Shown piece by piece: positions 1 to 5,900 of a DNA stretch of 6,896 nt. This DNA is from Burkholderiales bacterium (GTDB taxonomy: Bacteria; Pseudomonadota; Gammaproteobacteria; Burkholderiales; Burkholderiaceae_F). The DNA is taken from the NCBI GenBank assembly GCA_024641225.1, contig JAHEDN010000132.1:1-6896 (forward strand). The letters are read 5' to 3'. The translations under genes and the position numbers were made by a program. The notes beneath the pieces were generated by a model. It searched no databases, was not told where the DNA came from, and worked only from the letters and a program-made list of their open reading frames with translations. Position 1 is the first letter of the stretch. The number at the start of each line of letters is the position of its first letter.

Positions 1-2492
1 GCCAGCGCGTTGGTTTCGATGAACTGCCGGCGCGGCTCGACTTCGTCGCCCATCAGCGTGGTGAAGATCTGGTCGGCGCCGATGGCGTCCTCGATCTGCA
101 TCTTGAGCAGGCGGCGCACGGCCGGGTCCATGGTCGTTTCCCACAGCTGCTCGGGATTCATCTCGCCCAGGCCCTTGTAGCGCTGCTTGCCGATCGCGCC
201 CTCGGCCTGCGCCATCAGCCACTGCATTGCGGCGCGGAAGTCGGCCACCGTCGCTTCCCTGGCCCTGTCGCCTTCCCCGCGGGCAATGCGCGCGCCTTCG
301 CCGATCAGGCCTCTGAACGTGCGGGCGGCGCCGTGCAGCGTCTGGTAGTCGGCGGTGAGCGGAAAGTCGGCGTCGATGCCGCTCATCTTGACGTTGCCGT
401 GATGGGTCCGGTAGATGAGCAGGCGGTGCTTGTCGATCTTGGCGTCATACTGGGTCACGACCTCGACCGTGTGGTTGCCCATGGCCCGGGTCAGCGCATG
501 CGCCGTGGCCTCGGCTTCCGCCGCATCGGCCAGCCGCAGTTCGACGCCACCGACGATCGCCTCCAGCGCCGCGCGGTCGATCACGTGCGCCAGCCGCTGC
601 ACCACCGCCTCGGCGAGCAGGTACTGCCGCGCCAGTTCGGCCAGCGCGTCGCCGCTGATCGGGCGGTTGCCCTCGACCGCGGCACGATCCGTGTACAGCC
701 GCGCGCCTTCCAGCGCGAGCTTCAGCAGGTAGTGGGCGAGTTCGTGGTCGTCCTTGATGTACTTCTCTTCCTTGCCGTGCTTGACCTTGTACAGCGGCGG
801 CTGGGCGATGAAGATGTGGCCGCGCTCGACCAGCGCAGTCATCTGCCGGTAGAACAGCGTCAGCAGCAGCGTGCGGATGTGCGCGCCGTCGACGTCGGCA
901 TCGGTCATCACGATGATGCGGTGGTAGCGCAGCTTGTCGGGATTGAAGTCCGGGCCGATGCCGGTGCCGAGCGCGGTGATCAAGGTGGCGATCTGCTCGG
1001 AGGCGATCAGCTTGTCGAAGCGCGCCCGCTCGACGTTCAGCACCTTGCCGCGCAGCGGCAGGATCGCCTGGAACTTGCGGTCGCGCCCCTGCTTGGCGCT
1101 GCCCCCGGCCGAATCGCCCTCGACGATGTACAGCTCGCATTTGGACGGGTCGCGCTCCTGGCAGTCGGCGAGCTTGCCCGGCAGGCCGGCGCCGTCGAGC
1201 AACCCCTTGCGGCGGGTCATCTCGCGCGCTTTGCGCGCGGCTTCGCGCGCGCGCGCCGCCTCGACGATCTTGCCGCAGATGATCTTCGCGTCGGCCGGCC
1301 TCTCCAGCAGGAACGCTTCGAGGGCCTTGCCGACGACGTCCTCGACCGCCGGCCGCACCTCGCTGGAGACGAGCTTGTCCTTGGTCTGCGAGCTGAACTT
1401 CGGCTCCGGCACCTTGACGCTGAGCACGCAGGCCAGGCCTTCGCGCATGTCGTCGCCGGTGGTCTCGACCTTGGCCTTCTTGTCGAACTCGCTGGCCTTG
1501 ATGTAGTTGTTGAGCACCCGCGTCATCGCCGCCCGCAGCCCGGTGATGTGCGCGCCGCCGTCCTTCTGCGGAATGTTGTTGGTGAAGGCGAGCAGGTTCT
1601 CGGCGTAGGCGTCGTTCCACTGCATCGCCACCTCGACCCCGATGGGCGCGCCGGAGACCGTCGATTCTGCGGCAACGTGGAAGACGTTCGGATGCAGGAC
1701 CGTCTTGGCCTTGTTGATGTATTCGACGAAGCCCCTGACGCCGCCGGAAAAGGCAAAGTCCTCTTCCTTGCCGGTGCGCTGGTCGTTGAGCCGGATGCGC
1801 ACGCCGTTATTCAGGAACGAGAGCTCGCGCAGCCGCTTGGACAGGATCTCGTAGTGGAACTCGACGATGCCGAAGATCGACTCGTCGGGCAGGAAATGCA
1901 CTTCGGTGCCGCGCTTGTCGGTATCGCCGATGACCTTCATCGGCGATACCTCGACCCCGTCGACCCTCTCGACGACGCGGTCCTGAACGTCGCCCAGGCG
2001 GAACTCGAGGAAGTGCACCTTGCGGTCGCGGCGGATCGTCAGGCGCAGCCATTTCGACAGCGCGTTGACGCAGGACACGCCGACGCCGTGCAGCCCGCCG
2101 GAGACCTTGTAGCTGTTCTGATTGAACTTGCCGCCGGCGTGCAGTTCGGTCAGTGCGATCTCGGCGGCCGAGCGCTTCGGCTCGTGCTTGTCGTCCATCT
2201 TGACGCCGGTCGGGATACCGCGGCCGTTGTCGATCACGGACAGCGAGTTATCGGTGTGGATGGTGACGACGATGTCGTCGCAGTAGCCGGCGAGCGCCTC
2301 GTCGATGGCGTTGTCGACGACCTCGAAGACCATGTGGTGCAGGCCGGTGCCGTCCTGCGTGTCGCCGATATACATGCCCGGCCGCTTGCGCACGGCCTCG
2401 AGCCCCTCCAGGATCTGGATCGCGCCGGCGCCGTAGTCGCCGGCCGTGTCGCCGGCGCCCGGCTGCGCCGGAGTATTGGGTACTGCTGACAT
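1..2492 (-). CDS. gyrB: DNA gyrase subunit B, 3' end cut by window edge
   Basis: ATPase subunit of the type II topoisomerase that introduces negative supercoils with GyrA. The frame runs unbroken for 830 codons and reaches the conserved C-terminal block (TTLMGDEVEPRRQF, then ETNAL), so only about ten codons are missing. The GHKL ATPase domain comes first: RKRPGMYIGDT near residue 35, N-box with E57 and N61, and ATP-binding GGLHGVG at 132-138. The Toprim domain follows, with EGDSAGG starting at E458 and the metal-binding DADVD at 531-535. Then come a C-terminal segment and the RYKGLGEMNPEQLW motif. Relative to E. coli the protein has about 15 extra N-terminal residues. The ATG at 2492 is supported by a strong Shine-Dalgarno. 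It lies 87 bp after dnaN in the same direction, with no recF between. Identity is secure from multiple family motifs. Confidence 0.98.
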   Translation of the reverse strand, partial: MSAVPNTPAQPGAGDTAGDYGAGAIQILEGLEAVRKRPGMYIGDTQDGTGLHHMVFEVVDNAIDEALAGYCDDIVVTIHTDNSLSVIDNGRGIPTGVKMDDKHEPKRSAAEIALTELHAGGKFNQNSYKVSGGLHGVGVSCVNALSKWLRLTIRRDRKVHFLEFRLGDVQDRVVERVDGVEVSPMKVIGDTDKRGTEVHFLPDESIFGIVEFHYEILSKRLRELSFLNNGVRIRLNDQRTGKEEDFAFSGGVRGFVEYINKAKTVLHPNVFHVAAESTVSGAPIGVEVAMQWNDAYAENLLAFTNNIPQKDGGAHITGLRAAMTRVLNNYIKASEFDKKAKVETTGDDMREGLACVLSVKVPEPKFSSQTKDKLVSSEVRPAVEDVVGKALEAFLLERPADAKIICGKIVEAARAREAARKAREMTRRKGLLDGAGLPGKLADCQERDPSKCELYIVEGDSAGGSAKQGRDRKFQAILPLRGKVLNVERARFDKLIASEQIATLITALGTGIGPDFNPDKLRYHRIIVMTDADVDGAHIRTLLLTLFYRQMTALVERGHIFIAQPPLYKVKHGKEEKYIKDDHELAHYLLKLALEGARLYTDRAAVEGNRPISGDALAELARQYLLAEAVVQRLAHVIDRAALEAIVGGVELRLADAAEAEATAHALTRAMGNHTVEVVTQYDAKIDKHRLLIYRTHHGNVKMSGIDADFPLTADYQTLHGAARTFRGLIGEGARIARGEGDRAREATVADFRAAMQWLMAQAEGAIGKQRYKGLGEMNPEQLWETTMDPAVRRLLKMQIEDAIGADQIFTTLMGDEVEPRRQFIETNAL

Positions 2493-2495
2493 TTG

Positions 2496-2503
2496 CTTCC
2501 TTA
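2496..2503 (-). promoter_or_regulatory. gyrB ribosome binding site
   Basis: On the minus strand TAAGGAAG ends three bases before the gyrB ATG, with the AAGGA core at normal spacing. It supports the start at 2492. The rest of the 87-bp dnaN-gyrB spacer (2493-2579) has only a weak GC-rich hairpin (GGGGC, AGG, GCCCC) without a T-run, so a terminator between the genes is not supported and co-transcription is likely. Confidence 0.75.
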
Positions 2504-2579
2504 CCTGCTCTGTTTCCCCGCTCTTATTCCCCTTCGCCCAGCGGCAGGGGACAAGTCGGCGGGGCCCTGCCCCGATGAT

Positions 2580-3686
2580 CTAGATCCGCATCGGCATCAC
2601 GACGTACTTGAATTTCTCGCTGTCCGGCATCGTGATCAGCGCGCTGCCGAGCGCGTCGCCGAGCGCGAAGCAGACCTCGTCGCACTTCAGGTTGGCGAGG
2701 ACGTCGAGGAGGTAAGTCACATTGAAGCCGATGTCGAGACCGTCGCCCGAATAGTCGACCTCGAGTTCCTCCTGCGCGTCTTCCTGGTCGGAGTTGGTCG
2801 AGTTGATCTTCAGGCTTCCGGCGCCGAGCACCATGCGCACGCCCTTGAACTTGTCGGTGGTCAGGATCGCAGCCCGCTGCAGCGCCGCGGCCAGCAGTTC
2901 ACGGGAAACCGCGAAGTGGCGCGTGTTGGCGGCCGGAATCACCTTCGTGTAGTCGGGGAACTTTCCCTCGACCAGCTTGGAGATCAGTTCGATGCCGCCG
3001 AACGAGAACTTCACCTGGCTGGCGGCCATCTGCACCCGTACCGGTTCGTCGGGAGTATCCGGCAGCAGCCGCGAGAGCTCGTGAATCGTCTTGCGCGGAA
3101 TGATCGCCTCGATGTGGCCGCCGGCGGCGCCGTCCTTGACGACCTCGGCAAGCGCCAGTCGGTGGCCATCGGTGGCGACGGCGCGAACCATCTGCCCGTC
3201 GACGACCAGAAGCATGCCGTTGAGGTAGTAGCGGATGTCCTGCGCCGCCATCGCGTAATGGACCATCCCCAGCAGGTACTTCATCGTGCCGGCGGGCAAC
3301 TCGAAATCGGCCGTGTATTCGGCAGCCGCTACGGCCGGAAACTCGTCGGCGGCCATCGTCTGCAGGTTGAAGCGGCTGCGACCGGACTGCACCGTGAGCT
3401 TCTTGCCCGATAGTGACAGAGCGACGTCGGCTTCAGGCAGCGCGCGCAGGATGTCGACCAGTTTGCGCGCCGATATTGTCGTGGCAGCCACGTCGCCGCC
3501 GGCGCCGATCGCGGCTGCAGTCTGGATCTGGATCTCCAGGTCCGTGGCCGTGAAGGAAACCTGCTCGCCGTCCTTGCGCATCAGCACGTTGGCCAGGATC
3601 GGCAGCGTCTGGCGCCGTTCAACGATTCCGCTCACCACCTGCAGCGGCTTGAGCAATGCATCGCGGCCGGCTCTGACGAGTTGCAT
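2580..3686 (-). CDS. dnaN: DNA polymerase III beta subunit (sliding clamp)
   Basis: The ring-shaped clamp that tethers DNA polymerase III and other enzymes to DNA. The 368-residue length is normal for the family (about 366-372). The three-domain clamp is recognisable: LLKPLQVVSG and TLPILANVL near the N-terminus, SGRSRF at 101-106, DIRYYLNGML at 150-159, ATDGHRLA at 171-178, SKLVEGKFPDY at 236-246, and the C-terminal VMPMRI at 363-368, which forms part of the peptide-binding pocket for clamp-binding motifs. The ATG at 3686 is preceded by AAGGAA at good spacing; the stop is TAG at 2580-2582. It lies between dnaA (262-bp spacer) and gyrB (87-bp spacer), all leftward. Nothing looks truncated or atypical. 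The extreme N-terminus (MQLVRAGRDA) diverges from E. coli, but this segment varies in the family. Confidence 0.98.
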   Translation of the reverse strand: MQLVRAGRDALLKPLQVVSGIVERRQTLPILANVLMRKDGEQVSFTATDLEIQIQTAAAIGAGGDVAATTISARKLVDILRALPEADVALSLSGKKLTVQSGRSRFNLQTMAADEFPAVAAAEYTADFELPAGTMKYLLGMVHYAMAAQDIRYYLNGMLLVVDGQMVRAVATDGHRLALAEVVKDGAAGGHIEAIIPRKTIHELSRLLPDTPDEPVRVQMAASQVKFSFGGIELISKLVEGKFPDYTKVIPAANTRHFAVSRELLAAALQRAAILTTDKFKGVRMVLGAGSLKINSTNSDQEDAQEELEVDYSGDGLDIGFNVTYLLDVLANLKCDEVCFALGDALGSALITMPDSEKFKYVVMPMRI

Positions 3687-3690
3687 TGTT

Positions 3691-3696
3691 TTCCTT
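3691..3696 (-). promoter_or_regulatory. dnaN ribosome binding site
   Basis: Reading the minus strand, AAGGAA sits four bases before the ATG of dnaN, in an A-rich context. It confirms the start at 3686. Confidence 0.75.
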
Positions 3697-3894
3697 TTCT
3701 CTCAAAACAAGAAAAGCTAGTTAATAGATACCCGCCAAATCCGGGGAAAACCCACGACAACGCCTGTGCAACAACGACTTACCGTGGCTGGAAGGCTGTG
3801 GGCATGCCGTTTACAGCACCGCTCGGTAGCTGTGGACGGCGCTGGACAAAACAGGCGACTTTTAGGCCAGCCGCGCATTTTCCCACGGTTGCCC

Positions 3895-3922
3895 ACAGGC
3901 GTGCAGCCAGCCTGTCAACAGG
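3895..3922. repeat. Two overlapping inverted repeats after dnaA
   Basis: ACAGGC (3895-3900) and GCCTGT (3910-3915) form a perfect 6-bp inverted repeat with a 9-base loop. CCTGT (3911-3915) also pairs with ACAGG (3918-3922) across two bases. The middle arm is shared, so the two hairpins exclude each other in RNA. They lie 27-54 bases beyond the dnaA stop codon. No T-run follows in the dnaA direction, so a classical intrinsic terminator is not supported. Confidence 0.5.
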
Positions 3923-3948
3923 AATTACCGCCACCTAAGATAGCCGGC

Positions 3949-5343
3949 TCAGCCCTTCAGCGCCTGCTCGAGCACGTGCAGCGCGTGGTTCAGTTCGCTG
4001 TCCTTGGCCCGGTGCAGCCGGATCTTGCGCACGGCGTGAAGCACGGTCGTGTGATCGCGGCCGCCGAACAGTTCACCGATCTCCGGCAGGCTCTTCTGCG
4101 TCATTTCCTTGGCCAGGTACATGGCCACCTGACGCGGCATGGCGATCGAGTTCGGTCGACGCTTGCTGTACATGTCGGCGACCTTCATCTTGTAGTAATC
4201 GGCGACCGTCTTCTGGATCAGTTCGACCGTCACCTGACCGGTGCTGGCGCCGAGCAGGTCCTTCAGCGCCTCGCGCGCGAGATCGACCGACAGCGGACGG
4301 GCGTGGAACGAGGCGAAGGCGAGGATCTTGCGCAGCGCGCCTTCGAGCTCGCGAACGTTGCTGCGCAGGTTCTTGGCGACGAAGAAGGCGACGTCCTCGG
4401 TGAGGTCGGCGTGCTCGAGTTCCGCCTTCTTCAGCAGGATCGCGACCCGCATCTCGAGCTCGGGCGGTTCGATGCCGACCGTTAGCCCGGAGGAGAACCG
4501 CGATACCAGGCGGTCCTCGATGTCCTTCAGTTCTTTCGGGTACGTATCCGAAGTGATGATGATCTGCTTGCGGCCGGCGACCAGGGCCTCGAACGCGTAG
4601 AAGAACTCCTCCTGGGTGCGACTCTTGCCGCCGAAGAACTGGATGTCGTCGATGAGCAGCAGGTCGAGCGAGTGGTAGTAGCGCTTGAACTCATCGAAGG
4701 CCTTCTTCTGGTAGGCACGGACCACGTCGCTGACGTACTGCTCGGCGTGGATGTAACGCACCTTGGCGTTCGGCTTGCGTGCCAGGATGCCGTTGCCGAC
4801 GGCGTGAACGAGGTGCGTCTTGCCGAGACCGACGCCGCCATACAGGAACAGCGGGTTGTACGAGCCGCCCGGATTCTCGGCGACCTGCATTGCCGCGGCA
4901 CGAGCCAGCTGGTTGGCCTTGCCCGTGACGAACGTTTCGAAGGTCAGCGCCGGCTGCAGGCGGGCGCGCTCGACATGCTCGACGCTGCCGCCGACCGGCA
5001 GCGTTGCGCCGTCGCTGAGTAGGCGAGCTTCGCCGTCCGGTGGCGGAATGAACACCGCGGACGGTCCGCCCGCCTCGGCAACAGGCTCGGCGGAGAGACT
5101 TGCTGTTACCTCGAACTGAACGTCGACGGGGTGCTGCGCTATATCGGTCGCCGCCGCCCGGATCCTGGCCTCGAACTGGCTGCGGACCGCGTCCAGTTTG
5201 AGCCGGTTCGGCGCAGCGATGCGCAAGCGGCGTGCGTCAGCGTCATAGGCGATCGCCCGCAAGGGCTTGATCCAGGCGACGTATTGTTGTGGGGTCAGTT
5301 CACGCTCCAGGCGACTGGAGCAGTCTTGCCAGATCTCAATCAT
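3949..5343 (-). CDS. dnaA: Chromosomal replication initiator protein DnaA
   Basis: AAA+ ATPase that binds DnaA boxes, melts the origin and recruits the helicase. The 464-residue protein shows all four domains. Domain I is at about 1-75 (IWQDCSSRLERELTPQQYVAWI). A variable Pro/Gly-rich linker spans about 80-130. The AAA+ core has Walker A GGVGLGKTH at 169-177, Walker B LLLIDDIQF at 228-236, sensor I IITSD at 262-266, box VII DRLVSRF with the likely arginine finger R282, and sensor II NVRELEGALRKI with R331. Domain IV carries the DNA-binding signature GGRDHTTVLHAVRKI at about 427-441. There is no in-frame start just upstream of the ATG at 5343. The Shine-Dalgarno is modest (GGGAAAG at 5351-5357, minus strand). 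The gene diverges from rpmH across the presumed origin. DnaA commonly autoregulates, and the perfect DnaA box 220 bp upstream fits that, but this is inference. Confidence 0.99.
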   Translation of the reverse strand: MIEIWQDCSSRLERELTPQQYVAWIKPLRAIAYDADARRLRIAAPNRLKLDAVRSQFEARIRAAATDIAQHPVDVQFEVTASLSAEPVAEAGGPSAVFIPPPDGEARLLSDGATLPVGGSVEHVERARLQPALTFETFVTGKANQLARAAAMQVAENPGGSYNPLFLYGGVGLGKTHLVHAVGNGILARKPNAKVRYIHAEQYVSDVVRAYQKKAFDEFKRYYHSLDLLLIDDIQFFGGKSRTQEEFFYAFEALVAGRKQIIITSDTYPKELKDIEDRLVSRFSSGLTVGIEPPELEMRVAILLKKAELEHADLTEDVAFFVAKNLRSNVRELEGALRKILAFASFHARPLSVDLAREALKDLLGASTGQVTVELIQKTVADYYKMKVADMYSKRRPNSIAMPRQVAMYLAKEMTQKSLPEIGELFGGRDHTTVLHAVRKIRLHRAKDSELNHALHVLEQALKG

Positions 5344-5369
5344 TGCAGTGCTTTCCCGCCCCCTTGGTG

Positions 5370-5399
5370 ACCGAGAATCCTGTCAACGACAGGTTCGGT
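5370..5399 (-). promoter_or_regulatory. Hairpin in the dnaA leader
   Basis: CCTGTC (5379-5384) and GACAGG (5388-5393) form a perfect 6-bp inverted repeat with a 3-base loop. Flanking ACCGA (5370-5374) and TCGGT (5395-5399) add five more pairs across an internal bulge (four bases against one). It ends 26 bases before the dnaA start codon. No T-run follows in the dnaA direction, so a regulatory leader structure or a protein-binding dyad is more likely than a terminator. Function unknown. Confidence 0.5.
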
Positions 5400-5432
5400 T
5401 TCTGGTTATGAAAAAAGCGAGCGTTCGAAGAT

Positions 5433-5465
5433 GTTGGCGCAAATTAGTTGCTTTTGCTAGCCAAC
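5433..5465. repeat. Imperfect 11-bp inverted repeat upstream of dnaA
   Basis: GTTGGC plus GCAAA (5433-5443) pair with TTTGC (5453-5457) and GCCAAC (5460-5465), leaving a 9-base loop and a 2-base bulge (TA at 5458-5459). It could form in a dnaA leader transcript or as a cruciform or protein site in the origin. In the dnaA direction a run of six T follows about 14 bases after the stem, too far for a standard terminator. Confidence 0.45.
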
Positions 5466-5562
5466 GGCACCGTCAGCCGCCCCTGCTAGTGATTCTTGAG
5501 GCTGCTGGCGCAACGCGATTCCGAGCGATCGACGGGGGGCAGTCTAGCCAGCAGAGCAAGCC

Positions 5563-5571
5563 TTATCCACA
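5563..5571 (+). promoter_or_regulatory. Perfect DnaA box
   Basis: TTATCCACA matches the DnaA-box consensus at all nine positions. It lies 220 bp upstream of the dnaA start and about 390 bp upstream of rpmH. It is the strongest single sign that this intergenic region is the origin, and it may also serve DnaA autoregulation. Confidence 0.85.
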
Positions 5572-5634
5572 AGAAAGGCGCAATTGCCCAGCGAATGAAC
5601 AAACTTACCCCGCTGTATGACAAGGGCGTGCATG

Positions 5635-5659
5635 ACAGTGTTTGCTCACATACAGTGTT
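5635..5659 (+). repeat. ACAGTGTT direct repeat pair
   Basis: ACAGTGTT occurs at 5635-5642 and again at 5652-5659, a 17-bp period with nine bases between the copies. The interval holds CTCACA, a weak half-match to a DnaA box. The pair sits between the perfect DnaA box and the A5T6 tract. Possible origin or regulatory iteron; function not established. Confidence 0.4.
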
Positions 5660-5679
5660 GCCCGCTTTTTGCGCCCGAC

Positions 5680-5690
5680 AAAAATTTTTT
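5680..5690. other. A5T6 tract, possible bend or unwinding site
   Basis: Five A residues are followed directly by six T residues in otherwise GC-rich DNA, 16 bases before the TGTGCACAA site and 36 before the TGTGGAAAA box. Such tracts curve DNA and lower local stability, so it may contribute to origin opening. This is inference from position and composition. Confidence 0.4.
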
Positions 5691-5705
5691 CTCCGGCGCT
5701 TGCCC

Positions 5706-5714
5706 TGTGCACAA
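5706..5714 (-). promoter_or_regulatory. Weak DnaA-box-like site
   Basis: TGTGCACAA matches the reverse consensus TGTGGATAA at 7 of 9 positions. The reverse strand (TTGTGCACA) matches TTATCCACA equally well because the site is nearly palindromic around TGTGCACA. It is a candidate low-affinity DnaA site next to the better box at 5727. Confidence 0.4.
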
Positions 5715-5726
5715 ACGTCCGAATAC

Positions 5727-5735
5727 TGTGGAAAA
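5727..5735 (-). promoter_or_regulatory. Near-perfect DnaA box
   Basis: TGTGGAAAA matches the reverse-orientation consensus TGTGGATAA at 8 of 9 positions. It is oriented opposite to the perfect box 155 bp away, so the two boxes flank the direct repeats and the A5T6 tract. Confidence 0.6.
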
Positions 5736-5746
5736 CTGGAATCGCA

Positions 5747-5783
5747 CCCTCCCGGAGGGGCTATCCGGGACTCTGCGACGCAG
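5747..5783. repeat. Three consecutive GC-rich inverted repeats
   Basis: CCCTCC/GGAGGG (5747-5759, one central base), CCCGGA/TCCGGG (5751-5756 and 5764-5769, 7-base gap) and CTGCG/CGCAG (5773-5783, one central base) lie in a row. The first two share bases and are mutually exclusive. They sit between the right-hand DnaA box and the rpmH promoter. No T-run follows, so they are not clear terminators; role unknown. Confidence 0.45.
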
Positions 5784-5794
5784 TGCGTGTCGGT

Positions 5795-5824
5795 TTGACG
5801 CGGGCCTCGCCGATCGCTTCTAAT
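5795..5824 (+). promoter_or_regulatory. Sigma70-type promoter for the rpmH operon
   Basis: TTGACG (5795-5800) matches the -35 consensus at five of six positions and TCTAAT (5819-5824) matches the -10 consensus at five of six, with an 18-bp spacer. Transcription would begin near 5831, leaving a leader of about 130 bases before rpmH. It is the best promoter match I found in the intergenic region. No comparable promoter was found for dnaA on the opposite strand. Confidence 0.65.
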
Positions 5825-5900
5825 GACGGGCTTTTCGCGGCCGCGCTTTAGGGACATTCGTCTTTTGCCACCGCTGCGACCCGAGCTTGCGGCCTGTGCC

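Larger units (their letters stand above)
3687..3948. promoter_or_regulatory. dnaA-dnaN spacer with degenerate DnaA-box-like sites
   Basis: This 262-bp gap holds no plausible gene. It carries the dnaN leader, with an AT-rich patch at 3720-3730 that could be part of a dnaN promoter although no convincing -35/-10 pair was found. Five matches to the DnaA-box half TGTG or CCAC lie within about 135 bp: TGTGCAACA at 3765, TGTGGGCAT at 3797, TGTGGACGG at 3831, TTTCCCACG at 3879 and TTGCCCACA at 3889-3897. The last matches the TTATCCACA consensus at 7 of 9 positions and the others at 6 of 9. None is perfect. They could be weak DnaA sites, as some bacteria have clusters on both sides of dnaA, but chance cannot be excluded. 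Confidence 0.4.
5436..5675. repeat. Four GGCGCAA heptamers, three at ~70-bp spacing
   Basis: GGCGCAA occurs directly at 5436-5442, 5507-5513 and 5577-5583, starts 71 and 70 bp apart, and inverted (TTGCGCC) at 5669-5675. The first two share a preceding T. The third lies five bases past the perfect DnaA box. Four copies in about 240 bp of non-coding DNA exceed what base composition would predict (roughly 0.1 in the whole intergenic region by my estimate). No known binding protein is identified. Confidence 0.5.
5433..5735. other. oriC: Candidate chromosomal replication origin (oriC)
   Basis: Within the 616-bp dnaA-rpmH intergenic region this segment collects the expected origin signals. It has a perfect DnaA box TTATCCACA (5563-5571), an 8-of-9 box TGTGGAAAA (5727-5735), a 7-of-9 site TGTGCACAA (5706-5714), an A5T6 tract (5680-5690) that could ease bending or melting, and short repeats. 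Gene direction flips here, with dnaA-dnaN-gyrB leftward and rpmH-rnpA-yidD-yidC rightward. In Pseudomonas and other proteobacteria the origin lies between rpmH and dnaA. No run of AT-rich 13-mers as in E. coli is visible, and only one box is perfect, so the exact boundaries are estimates. No credible gene is present in 5344-5959. Confidence 0.75.

Noticed and set aside
1045..1060. Arg instead of Lys in the gyrB motif PLRGK, at the E. coli K447 quinolone site
   Set aside because: Arg is a common natural residue at this position in other bacteria, so it is not evidence of resistance.
1220..1256. Alternating CG run, possible Z-DNA or fragile repeat
   Set aside because: It encodes the Ala/Arg-rich gyrB stretch EAARAREAARKAR and is explained by codon choice for those residues.
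445..1620. 391-codon open frame inside gyrB in another frame, same strand
   Set aside because: An Arg/Ala-rich frame-shifted shadow of gyrB; the true gyrB frame shows continuous family motifs.
333..2489. Long open frame (718 codons) on the plus strand opposite gyrB
   Set aside because: It uses the same triplets as gyrB read on the other strand. Its stops would need TTA, CTA or TCA codons in gyrB, which are rare in GC-rich genes; it ends at the TCA of Ser2. The product is low-complexity and resembles no family.
2540..2579. Possible terminator after dnaN
   Set aside because: The stem is only about five pairs and no T-run follows on the minus strand.
2493..3413. 306-codon open frame opposite dnaN
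   Set aside because: Lies antisense over a clearly functional dnaN, has no recognisable protein family motif, and is explained by GC-rich codon use.
5381..5386. Perfect TTGACA on the minus strand upstream of dnaA, possible -35 element
   Set aside because: No acceptable -10 hexamer lies 16-18 bases downstream, and the site is part of the hairpin close to the start codon.
5836..5845. CGCGGCCGCG 10-bp palindrome in the rpmH leader
   Set aside because: Short GC-only palindromes are expected in this base composition, and nothing else supports a function.
5496..5851. Small plus-strand open frames (68-100 codons) in the origin region
   Set aside because: They overlap each other in different frames, run across DnaA boxes and the rpmH promoter, and show no recognisable motif.
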